Assembly (NCBI GenBank): GCA_943331145.2
Contig: CALQKL020000070.1
Location: forward strand, 1-9,258
DNA length: 9,258 nt
Direction: 5' to 3'
Origin: Chitinophaga pinensis
Lineage (GTDB): Bacteria; Bacteroidota; Bacteroidia; Chitinophagales; Chitinophagaceae
The position numbers and the translations under genes were made by a program. The notes below the pieces were generated by a model. The model was not told the DNA's origin. It searched no databases and saw only the letters and a program-made list of their open reading frames with translations. Positions 1 to 6,262 of the stretch are shown piece by piece. Positions within the stretch are counted from its first letter, which is position 1; each line of letters opens with the position of its first letter.

Positions 1-779
1 GTTTTGCCATTTTCTACAAAACTACCCAGCATTTTATATTTGTAAAATCTAAGGGCTCCATATGAAATAGGTGATACAAACCCCCTTGTATTAAAAGCAC
101 CATCAAAAACATTTACATTATTTTGGTACATGTTAATAAAAGCAGGAAATGTAAATCCGAAATTGTTGCTACCACTTACACGGCTACTTTTAACCAACAT
201 TTTAAATTTATCTGGCTGAGCTTTATATAGTGTAGAAATGGATTCTGACAAATAAATAATGCCTTTACCCGATGAGTCCAACCCTATTCCTTTAAGGCTG
301 TTTTTTTCTAATTTTTGACCCAATAATTTATCCGGCAAACTTCTTAGCTTGATTAAATCTTTTGCATATAAATCACATTCAAAGCTTTTAACTTGTTTGT
401 TAAATTCTTCTCTTTTTTTAATTGCAGATCTAATGATTTCATATGCAGGATTTTCGCCAGTGCCTACAACCAATTCCTTCATTAACAATTTTCTTTCTGT
501 AAGCACAAAATCAATTTCTGTATTTTCTTTTAAATCAATGGCACGTTCTGCAGTTTCATATCCAATATGCTGACAAACTACAACGTATTTACCTGCCGCC
601 AAAGTATAAACATAGCTTGCTTGTTGATTGGCATTAACGCCCAAAGAAGTGCCTTTGATACTGATTGATGCAAAAGGTAATAATACCCCATTAGAATTTT
701 TTACTGTTCCATAAATTTTTTGTGAAAATAAATTTGTAGACAAACAAATTAAAATCAAAACAGCAATAAGCTTACGCAT
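1..779 (-). CDS. DUF5686 / carboxypeptidase-like regulatory domain protein (partial, 3' end outside window)
   Basis: The visible 259 residues begin MRKLIAVLIL and carry a Sec-type signal peptide that probably ends near the FSQ at residues 18-20. Residues 21 to about 105 form a carboxypeptidase-regulatory-like beta-sandwich: KIYGTVKNSNG opens it, then PFASISIKGTSLG, a Tyr/Gly-rich strand region and an HIGYE strand. After ELVV the sequence GENPAYEIIRSAIKKR (about 108-123) and the stretch YLSESISTLYKAQPDKFK are typical of the DUF5686 region, which in full-length proteins of roughly 800 residues continues into a predicted outer-membrane beta-barrel. Seen: signal peptide, domain order and truncation by the window edge. 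Known: the family is common in Bacteroidota and has no settled function. Inferred: it is exported to the periplasm or outer membrane. The start ATG at 779 lies inside the end of the upstream small membrane protein gene (8-bp overlap), so translation is probably coupled. No frameshift is seen. Confidence 0.85.
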   Translation of the reverse strand, partial: MRKLIAVLILICLSTNLFSQKIYGTVKNSNGVLLPFASISIKGTSLGVNANQQASYVYTLAAGKYVVVCQHIGYETAERAIDLKENTEIDFVLTERKLLMKELVVGTGENPAYEIIRSAIKKREEFNKQVKSFECDLYAKDLIKLRSLPDKLLGQKLEKNSLKGIGLDSSGKGIIYLSESISTLYKAQPDKFKMLVKSSRVSGSNNFGFTFPAFINMYQNNVNVFDGAFNTRGFVSPISYGALRFYKYKMLGSFVENGK

Positions 780-1125
780 GCTTAAAATTTTTTCTGATTA
801 AAGAACCTGAAAGTGCAGCAAATCCGCCAACAATACCACCTATTAAAGCCGTAATCAAAACGAGTAAGAAAGAATTTTCTTGTTTTAATATCAATGTAGA
901 AATTCTATTTGCAAGCAAATGACCATTTTGAAAACTCATCAAAAAACTTAATCCATACCAAAGTAAGAACAATGAAGAAAAACCTGAAATAAACGAGACC
1001 CAATTTTTTTGTGGAATGCATAAAGCCACCAAAAAGCAAGCAATAGCTATGCTCCACCAAGGCAGAAAAATACATAGTGAAAAACTTAGTAATGCCATTA
1101 AAATAAGACTGGTTATAAATTTCAT
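772..1125 (-). CDS. small four-helix integral membrane protein, hypothetical
   Basis: I do not recognise a named family. From the ATG at 1125 the protein is 117 residues, very hydrophobic, with about four membrane segments near residues 3-20, 23-38, 43-64 and 84-108. Distinctive features are a PWW motif after the first segment (22-24), a polar loop with KQEN (81-84), and a small-residue helix rich in Gly and Ala (ITALIGGIVGGFAALSGS) before a basic tail. The frame stays open upstream to a GTG at 1185. That extension would translate an AT-rich inverted repeat into a polar segment ahead of the first hydrophobic helix, so I prefer 1125. The stop lies 8 bp inside the DUF5686 gene, suggesting co-expression and perhaps a shared role at the envelope; that role is inference only. 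The gene lies 105 bp downstream of the acylase gene on the same strand. Confidence 0.75.
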   Translation of the reverse strand: MKFITSLILMALLSFSLCIFLPWWSIAIACFLVALCIPQKNWVSFISGFSSLFLLWYGLSFLMSFQNGHLLANRISTLILKQENSFLLVLITALIGGIVGGFAALSGSLIRKNFKHA

Positions 1126-1137
1126 TGGTGTTAAGTT

Positions 1138-1215
1138 AAATTGAAAATTAAAAATTAAAAAATGATCGTTTATTATCGACTTCACTTTTCATTTTGAATT
1201 TTTACTTTTGAATTT
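1138..1215. repeat. AT-rich imperfect inverted repeat between acylase and small membrane protein genes
   Basis: The arms at about 1138-1165 and 1189-1215 can pair over roughly 25 base pairs with two mismatches and a small asymmetric bulge, enclosing a loop of about 23 bases. The arms consist of AATTTTTAA/TTTTGAATT-like words, and the right arm holds a near-tandem duplication of TTTTGAATTTTTA. It fills most of the 105-bp gap after the acylase stop codon. It could act as a weak terminator or mRNA-stabilising hairpin for the leftward transcript, or be a dispersed intergenic repeat. AT-rich sequence forms such structures by chance more readily than balanced sequence, so the functional claim is weak. 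Confidence 0.5.
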
Positions 1216-1230
1216 TTAATTATGACTTTT

Positions 1231-3669
1231 TTATTTTTTACTAAAAACCATTTTCCATTTCACACGTGAATCATTTTTTTCTTCGGCGCGCATCATCCAT
1301 AAATTATAATAATTGCCTTTTGCCCAAGTTTCAATTCCATCATCATAGAAACGACTTCCTGGATTTCCACTTTGTCCACCAGGATAAATGCCATAAGCAT
1401 CGGTATTGGGTGTTAAATTTACAATCATTCTCCAGCTAGGACCATGGCTAGATTTGGTTGCATTTAAACAATTTTCATTGCCGCCAATTTTTAAATGTTC
1501 GGCACCAAAACCTGGCAATTTTAGTAAATGATCAACATGTGTGTCTTTAAATTTCGCCCATGAAAGTTTGTTTTGTTTTTCCAGTTGAACAGCTTCCAAC
1601 GATGCAGATTTAAATGCCGCAGTTACTAAATCTTCAATTGTTTCTCTATTATAAGTTGTAATGTTATCAATAAACTTATAACTACTATCACGCAACAAAG
1701 CATCTAGTAAAGTACTTCTGTAAGGTCTTGCAGTATTTTTGGGCTTGCTGGCGTATTCATCATTATAAATTGTATCTGTTAGTTTACTCCAGGTTAATTC
1801 AAAGATAGAAGCCGCAGTAGTATTTACATCGTATTCGAATCCCCAATTTTCTAATTTTTTATAGTAATTTTTTTCGTTTTCATTAAGCACTTCAACTCGA
1901 ATATTTTTAAGTAAAATAGGTATTGCCATTTCTGCAAACACATTATAATTACTGGTTTGCAATTTCATCATATCTGTGGTTGTAATGTCTTTCATTGACG
2001 ACAATTTACGGTTCAAATACAATCCTCGATATAACGGATAATTGCTACCAATAAAATATGGATAAGTAGAATCGGCAGGTCGTTGATTGGCGCTGCTCAC
2101 AAAACCCCTGACTGGATTGTATTGGAATGGATTTTCCGATTGTGGAATCATGCCTTGCCACATATAACTACTATCGAATCCTGGCATCACAAATTCGCCC
2201 TGTCCTTTCCATTTTGCAGGAAAAGCACCTTGAACATGTAATGCAATATCTCCATTCTTGCAAGCAAATACACAGTTTTGTCCTGGCGATTTTAAATAAG
2301 GCAATGCTTGTTGAAAATCGCTATAATTTTTTGCATGATTGAGTAAATAAAAAAACTTAAACTCATTGCTATTGTCATGAGCCGACCAACGAACCGCATA
2401 ACTTTTATCAACTTGATTGTTTTTTCCTGAAAACGATGCGTCATAAATTACAGGACCAAAAATGGTATACGCAACTGTATCATAGATACTCGACTTGCCT
2501 GCAATATTTATTTTTTCAATTCTTCGGGTTGTATTCACCCATTTGTTATTAAACCAATATTCAGATTTCGAATTGTCTTTAAATTTAATTTCGTAATAAT
2601 CTTTTACATCACGCCCTGCATTTGTAAAGCCAAAAGCACAACTATCATTGAACCCAATTATAATACCTGGCGCTCCTGGAAAACTAGCGCCATAGACATT
2701 AGCACTTGGCGTAGAAATTTGCATTTCATACCAGACAGATGGGTTACTAATTTTGAGATGTGGGTCACTACAAAGAATGGGAAATTTCGATTTTGTTTTA
2801 CTAGAATCAACCGCCCAATTGTTACTACCATTGAACTGATCGGGCATTTCAACTTCAGGAATAGCAATTGTATCTTTTAAAAAATCAAAATAAATAGAAT
2901 CTGCAAAAGCTGGAGCAACAGGTTGAATTGTAGCAAATGAGAAAAAAGTATTTTTTGGAATTATGGGATCTAGAGAGTCTTGCTTACTTGGAAAAAGCAA
3001 ATCGAAATCATTTTTAGAAAAAGACGCTTTGGCATCACTCATTTCAAAATCCTTATCATTTCCGGTTAAATCATAAGCCATGTATTTTAAAAAGAGCGCT
3101 GATTTAAAGTTAGTCCACTTTTCTGGTTGATACCCAAGCAGTTTATATTCCAAAGGCAAATCGCTGTAGGTTAACGAGGTAATGTATTGATTTACACCTG
3201 CAGTATATGCATCGCAAGCTGATTTGGAAATAGGATCATTTTCCATTTCAACGAGAGATTTTTCTGCAGCGTAGACCAAACCCAATCGTCTAAATTCCCT
3301 ATCATGGTTTAACGCCACATCGCCAACTACTTCACTTGCTCTACCAGCAGCATACATTGTTTGAAATTCCATTTGCCACAACCTGAATTTTGCATGCAAA
3401 TATCCTTGTACGAAAAAAGCATCCGTTTCATTTTCTGCAAAAACGTGTGGAACTAAACGCTCATCCAAATACACATTGGTCTTTCCAATAAGTTGATCAA
3501 ATTTCAAATTATCTGAAAAGTCAGCATAAAAGGATTCTGCATTTTGCCATATGCCAGCCTGCGGCGATAGAAATTTTCCAAACGGCAATTTGAATACTGA
3601 TTTTGTATCCAGTACATAACATAATGCAGCGGTAAGTAAAAAAGATAAAATAGAAAAAAGGATTCTCAT
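1231..3669 (-). CDS. penicillin acylase family protein (peptidase S45, Ntn-hydrolase)
   Basis: This 812-residue protein matches the usual S45 precursor length. Residues 4-20 form a hydrophobic signal or anchor, so the enzyme is probably periplasmic; C17 is not in a good lipobox. The alpha-chain motif GYLHAKFRLWQMEFQ lies at 89-103, followed by AAGRASE. The precursor is cleaved autocatalytically before the nucleophile in NGSNNWAV, giving Ser282 as residue B1; a spacer peptide lies ahead of it. His304 in DPHL is at the B23 position, where classical penicillin G acylase has Gln and several acyl-homoserine-lactone and aculeacin acylases have His. Asn528 in ANQRP fits the oxyanion-hole Asn. FPGAPGIIIGFN (330-341) and the C-terminal HGPSWR and YPGGQSGNPGSRFYDDG blocks complete the family signature. 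It hydrolyses an amide bond, but the substrate cannot be read from sequence. It is divergent from miaE across about 107 bp and is followed by the small membrane protein gene. Confidence 0.93.
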   Translation of the reverse strand: MRILFSILSFLLTAALCYVLDTKSVFKLPFGKFLSPQAGIWQNAESFYADFSDNLKFDQLIGKTNVYLDERLVPHVFAENETDAFFVQGYLHAKFRLWQMEFQTMYAAGRASEVVGDVALNHDREFRRLGLVYAAEKSLVEMENDPISKSACDAYTAGVNQYITSLTYSDLPLEYKLLGYQPEKWTNFKSALFLKYMAYDLTGNDKDFEMSDAKASFSKNDFDLLFPSKQDSLDPIIPKNTFFSFATIQPVAPAFADSIYFDFLKDTIAIPEVEMPDQFNGSNNWAVDSSKTKSKFPILCSDPHLKISNPSVWYEMQISTPSANVYGASFPGAPGIIIGFNDSCAFGFTNAGRDVKDYYEIKFKDNSKSEYWFNNKWVNTTRRIEKINIAGKSSIYDTVAYTIFGPVIYDASFSGKNNQVDKSYAVRWSAHDNSNEFKFFYLLNHAKNYSDFQQALPYLKSPGQNCVFACKNGDIALHVQGAFPAKWKGQGEFVMPGFDSSYMWQGMIPQSENPFQYNPVRGFVSSANQRPADSTYPYFIGSNYPLYRGLYLNRKLSSMKDITTTDMMKLQTSNYNVFAEMAIPILLKNIRVEVLNENEKNYYKKLENWGFEYDVNTTAASIFELTWSKLTDTIYNDEYASKPKNTARPYRSTLLDALLRDSSYKFIDNITTYNRETIEDLVTAAFKSASLEAVQLEKQNKLSWAKFKDTHVDHLLKLPGFGAEHLKIGGNENCLNATKSSHGPSWRMIVNLTPNTDAYGIYPGGQSGNPGSRFYDDGIETWAKGNYYNLWMMRAEEKNDSRVKWKMVFSKK

Positions 3670-3776
3670 AAAATTTAAAAATTCTAAATTAATTCAAATT
3701 TGGCTCATACGTTCATCATCTTATCCCCAAATTAAAAAAATGTAGGCAGATAAAAATCCATGAATTATTTTTGAGT
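3670..3776. promoter_or_regulatory. divergent intergenic region between acylase gene and miaE
   Basis: These 107 bp must supply the start signals for both divergent genes unless transcripts enter from elsewhere. On the plus strand TATTTTTG at 3766-3773 matches the Bacteroidota -7 consensus TAnnTTTG, but I see no TTG element at the expected distance upstream. On the minus strand I found no exact -7 match. The part next to the acylase start (3670-3700) is almost pure A/T, with short mirrored AAATTT and AATT words, as is typical of leaders in this phylum. Confidence 0.4.
3766..3773 (+). promoter_or_regulatory. candidate -7 promoter box (TAnnTTTG) of miaE
   Basis: TATTTTTG matches the Bacteroidota primary-sigma -7 consensus and ends three bases before the ATG at 3777. 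If used, transcription would start at or within a few bases of that ATG, giving a leaderless or nearly leaderless mRNA. No matching -33 TTG is visible and the background is T-rich, so chance is a serious alternative. Confidence 0.3.
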
Positions 3777-4391
3777 ATGGAAAAACCATTAAGTGAACAT
3801 ACAAAAAATATTCTTGGATTACAATTGCCTACTGATCCGAGATGGGTTAATCTCGCCGAAATATCATTGGAAGAAATCCTTACAGACCATGCCTATTGCG
3901 AACAAAAGGCAGCAACTACCTGTATTTCATTGATTCAAAAAAATTCAGAAAAGGATTTATTGGTAGACGAATTAAGTCCCATTGTAACCGAAGAATGGGG
4001 CCATTTTAGAATGGTTTTAGCTGAATTAAAAAAACGCAATTTACAATTGGGGAGACAACGCAAAGATGTGTATGTGAATAAGTTAATCGACTTCCAAGTA
4101 AAAGGAGGAAGTCCGGATGAACGATTTTTAGACCAAATGCTAATAATGGCATTAATTGAAGCAAGAAGCTGCGAAAGGTTTAAAAGATTAAGCGAAGGAA
4201 TGGAAGATGCTTACATGCGAAAGTTTTACAGGAAATTCATGGAAAGCGAAGCTGGACATTATACCTTATTTATCACCCTTGCAGAGCATTATATCGATAA
4301 AAAAATAGTTCGAAAAAGATGGAAGGCCTGGCTTGAATTCGAAAAAGAATTGATGAATAGCACTGAAGTTAGAGGCGATAGGATTCATTGA
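3777..4391 (+). CDS. miaE: tRNA-(ms2io6A)-hydroxylase MiaE
   Basis: MiaE is a ferritin-like, oxygen-dependent di-iron enzyme that hydroxylates the isopentenyl side chain of 2-methylthio-N6-isopentenyladenosine at position 37 of tRNAs reading UNN codons. The 204-residue protein has the family opening LGLQLPTDPRW (13-23) and a complete ligand set: Glu42 (AYCEQKA), Glu73 and His76 (EEWGH), Glu128 (LIEARSCERF), and Glu158 and His161 (ESEAGH). It ends in a basic, tryptophan-containing helix. I chose the ATG at 3777; an in-frame TTG at 3771 would add two residues but overlaps the candidate -7 box. It is the only rightward gene here, diverges from the acylase gene, and ends 9 bp from the stop of the converging repeat-protein gene. 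Its presence implies that the organism also has MiaA/MiaB and grows with oxygen (inference). Confidence 0.93.
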   Translation: MEKPLSEHTKNILGLQLPTDPRWVNLAEISLEEILTDHAYCEQKAATTCISLIQKNSEKDLLVDELSPIVTEEWGHFRMVLAELKKRNLQLGRQRKDVYVNKLIDFQVKGGSPDERFLDQMLIMALIEARSCERFKRLSEGMEDAYMRKFYRKFMESEAGHYTLFITLAEHYIDKKIVRKRWKAWLEFEKELMNSTEVRGDRIH

Positions 4392-4400
4392 TCCATTTGA

Positions 4401-5090
4401 TTATTGCCAAAGATAATAGGTAATGCCATTAACAACTTGGAGTGTATTTCCTGTTTTTTGAGCCCCTCTCAAACTTGGTTGATCTAAAGAAGAATAGTAG
4501 GAAAACCCAACGTTATTGAACGTTTTTATTTTACCTGCAAACGCTTTGTCATCGGTTGAAGAATAATAAGTAAACCCTACATTACCAGTTGATTTTATCT
4601 TTCCTTTATAAGCATCGTTGTCAAATGAGCTGTAATAATTGTAGTTCATTTGCCCAATAGATTTTATCTTTCCAACTGCTGTAGCATCATCATATACAGT
4701 GTTGTAAGCGATTTTTATAGGCCCAATACTTTTTAACTTGCCCACCATTGTTTTCTCTTCAAAGCTTGCGTAATACGTTAGCATGGTATTCCCAATGTAT
4801 TTTATTTTTCCTCTAAATGCCTCGTTTTCTTTTTCTGTATAATATTCAATTCTACCAGTATAGCTCTCTAAAGGACGTTGAATATAATCTGTACCTCTAT
4901 CCGAATATTTATCAACACCCCAACTTGCTATTGATCCATCTTGAGCAACTTGTAAAACTACATTTTCACTCAACAAAAAACTGGTAACAATCGAAGCTCC
5001 TTTCTCTTTAATGAAGATTTTATTTATACGCTGAGCTTGTATTGTTGTTGAAAAAACAAAAAGTGCAATGATTAATTTTATTGACTTCAT
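4401..5090 (-). CDS. secreted protein with six 23-residue tandem repeats, function unknown
   Basis: The 229-residue protein starts with a signal peptide (residues 1-20, ending TTIQAQ), so it is exported. Residues 21-82 contain short beta-like segments, including VVLQVAQDGSIASWG. Residues 83-220 are six back-to-back 23-residue units, each close to YYSSxDxxxxxGKIKSxGxxxxx: 83-105, 106-128, 129-151, 152-174, 175-197 and 198-220. The sixth is degenerate (GAQKTG replaces GKIKSIG), and the protein ends with ITYYLW. Regular Tyr pairs, Gly-Lys-Ile-Lys strands and Asp-rich turns suggest a repeated beta-hairpin or solenoid (inference). I recognise no enzyme motif. The gene is 144 bp downstream of the GSCFA gene and converges on miaE. 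The leader is A/T-rich with no Shine-Dalgarno sequence and no exact TAnnTTTG box. Similar GKIKSIG-repeat hypothetical proteins occur in Bacteroidota, as far as I recall. Confidence 0.8.
   Translation of the reverse strand: MKSIKLIIALFVFSTTIQAQRINKIFIKEKGASIVTSFLLSENVVLQVAQDGSIASWGVDKYSDRGTDYIQRPLESYTGRIEYYTEKENEAFRGKIKYIGNTMLTYYASFEEKTMVGKLKSIGPIKIAYNTVYDDATAVGKIKSIGQMNYNYYSSFDNDAYKGKIKSTGNVGFTYYSSTDDKAFAGKIKTFNNVGFSYYSSLDQPSLRGAQKTGNTLQVVNGITYYLWQ
4431..4844 (-). repeat. six-copy 69-bp coding tandem repeat
   Basis: This stretch is exactly 6 x 69 bp and encodes residues 83-220 of the secreted repeat protein. The copies keep the same length with no insertions. Units 4 and 5 share most amino acids but use different synonymous codons: AGC/TCT for Ser, GGA/GGT for Gly, GTA/GTT for Val. 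The duplication is therefore old and maintained at protein level rather than a recent slippage event. Confidence 0.85.
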
Positions 5091-5234
5091 AAAGATTATA
5101 GTTTTATAATTCTGACTAAATTAAAAATTGAATTTCTAATTAAGCAAAAGAAATCGTTCTGATTTTAAAGCTTAAAAGAATGGGTTTGATAAAATCAAAA
5201 AGAAAGTTATTGCTTTTTTTTGAAAAAATAAATG
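5091..5234. other. 144-bp intergenic region, largest gap in the window
   Basis: This AT-rich gap lies between the GSCFA stop codon and the repeat-protein start. It contains two short inverted repeats, TTTGAT-AAA-ATCAAA at 5185-5199 and TTTTAA-AGC-TTAAAA a few bases to its left. Neither is followed by a convincing T-tract on the minus strand. No exact TAnnTTTG box, ORF or RNA gene was found. It is long enough to hold an independent promoter for the repeat protein, but I cannot point to it. Confidence 0.4.
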
Positions 5235-6224
5235 TTATTGAAAATTATTTATTCCAAATTCAAAAAAATCAAGCTCAGCTTTTAAGTCTATATGTGGATA
5301 CGAATGCTGTAGATTCTGGGATTTCTCCAAATTGATTTTTAAAAATTGAAGATGCTGATTGGAACTTGGATTAAAAGGGCGATGATTTTTAGCTGCATTA
5401 ATAATGCCAATTTCCTTCATGATTAAAAGTGATTTTTCATCAATACAAGCAGTTGTAAATTTCTCCCAAACATATTGGGTTGCTTGATAATTGGGATGCA
5501 CCATATCTTCTGCATAAAAACGATAATCCCTTAAATCATCTATAACCAATTCGTAAGACGGAAAATAAAAACAGTTTTCATAAGCAGCCACTAAGCCGTG
5601 TACCGCAGAAATCAGATTAGCTTTGCTTCTGTTGTTTTCTACAAACCCATCACGCAGATGCCTTACGGGACTAATGGTGAAAATTATTTTGATGTTTGGG
5701 TTAAATTGTTTCAAATTGTCAATCATCTCACCCATTGCCTTTTCTACCTCAAAAGCCGATAATAGTTTTTTATTAAACTTATCTGTTGGCACTTTATGGC
5801 AATTGGCCACCACTTTTTTATTTTCCAACTCATACACATAAGAAGAACCAAGCGTTATGATCAACCAATCTGTGCTTTTTAAAAAATCATGTGCAGCCCT
5901 TTGGGATTGATTTATTTTTTCTAAAGCAATGGATTTATTTACGTCAGAGAATCGGGTATGGTGATTCCAACTTCCCCAAATTTCATTGTACAAAAACAAA
6001 TCATCTTCTGAATAAACTTTTTGATTGATGTACGAGATAATATTTTCCGAAATACTAATCGGATTGAATAAAATTCCATTTGGATTTTCGATGGTGTTGA
6101 ATTTGCAATTTGTCAACTTAGAACCAATTTGTTCGGTAAAGCAAGAACCCGCCAAAAACAAATGATGCTGATGTTCAATTTTATGTAGAAACGGCTTTGG
6201 TGTAAAAGGTAATCTGAATTCCAT
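5235..6224 (-). CDS. GSCFA domain-containing protein (SGNH-hydrolase-like)
   Basis: The 329-residue protein has the layout of the GSCFA family, named after its N-terminal motif, here GSCFT at residues 26-30. Further family blocks are ENPNGILFNP (47-56), LIITLGSSYVYE (121-132), VANCHKVP (139-146), ISPVRHLRDGF (185-194), YFPSYELVIDDLRDYRFYAED (220-240) and the DMVHPN end block (240-245). Ser27 and the Asp240-x-x-His243 pair look like the nucleophile and the block V Asp/His of SGNH hydrolases, so an esterase or acyl-transferase activity is plausible (inference from the fold). No signal peptide is visible, so it is probably cytoplasmic. The last 60 or so residues (HRPFNPSSNQH onward) are a polar tail. 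The start ATG follows an A-rich leader 38 bp after the HMG-CoA-lyase-like gene, so it is likely the third gene of an operon with rlmB. Confidence 0.9.
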   Translation of the reverse strand: MEFRLPFTPKPFLHKIEHQHHLFLAGSCFTEQIGSKLTNCKFNTIENPNGILFNPISISENIISYINQKVYSEDDLFLYNEIWGSWNHHTRFSDVNKSIALEKINQSQRAAHDFLKSTDWLIITLGSSYVYELENKKVVANCHKVPTDKFNKKLLSAFEVEKAMGEMIDNLKQFNPNIKIIFTISPVRHLRDGFVENNRSKANLISAVHGLVAAYENCFYFPSYELVIDDLRDYRFYAEDMVHPNYQATQYVWEKFTTACIDEKSLLIMKEIGIINAAKNHRPFNPSSNQHLQFLKINLEKSQNLQHSYPHIDLKAELDFFEFGINNFQ

Positions 6225-6262
6225 TTTTATTATTTGAAAACAATTTTATTAAAAGCAAAATA

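Noticed and set aside
349..573. Plus-strand open frame of 74 codons
   Set aside because: It lies wholly opposite the DUF5686 gene, which has a signal peptide and recognisable domains. It is the antisense shadow of a real coding sequence.
1126..1185. GTG start at 1185 adding 20 residues to the small membrane protein
   Set aside because: The extension translates the AT-rich inverted repeat and puts a polar segment (NDHFLIFNFQF) ahead of what is otherwise a normal first membrane helix beginning at ATG 1125.
2127..2342. Small open frames opposite or in other frames of the acylase, GSCFA, lyase and metK genes (also 2658-2867, 5623-5841, 6363-6662, 6625-6831, 8562-8768)
   Set aside because: Each is contained in a well-supported family member and shows no domain, signal peptide or start context of its own.
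4392..4400. Bidirectional terminator between miaE and the repeat-protein gene
   Set aside because: Only 9 bases separate the converging stop codons and no hairpin with a T-tract is evident there, so any termination must occur within the opposing genes.
4431..4844. The 69-bp repeats as a CRISPR array or a recent slippage-type satellite
   Set aside because: There are no constant repeats separated by unique spacers. The units are coding, in frame, and diverged at synonymous sites.
5185..5199. TTTGAT-AAA-ATCAAA hairpin as terminator of the GSCFA gene
   Set aside because: The stem is only 6 bp, mostly A/T, with a 3-base loop and no T-tract following on the minus strand (ACCCATTC follows). Chance in AT-rich DNA is the simpler explanation.
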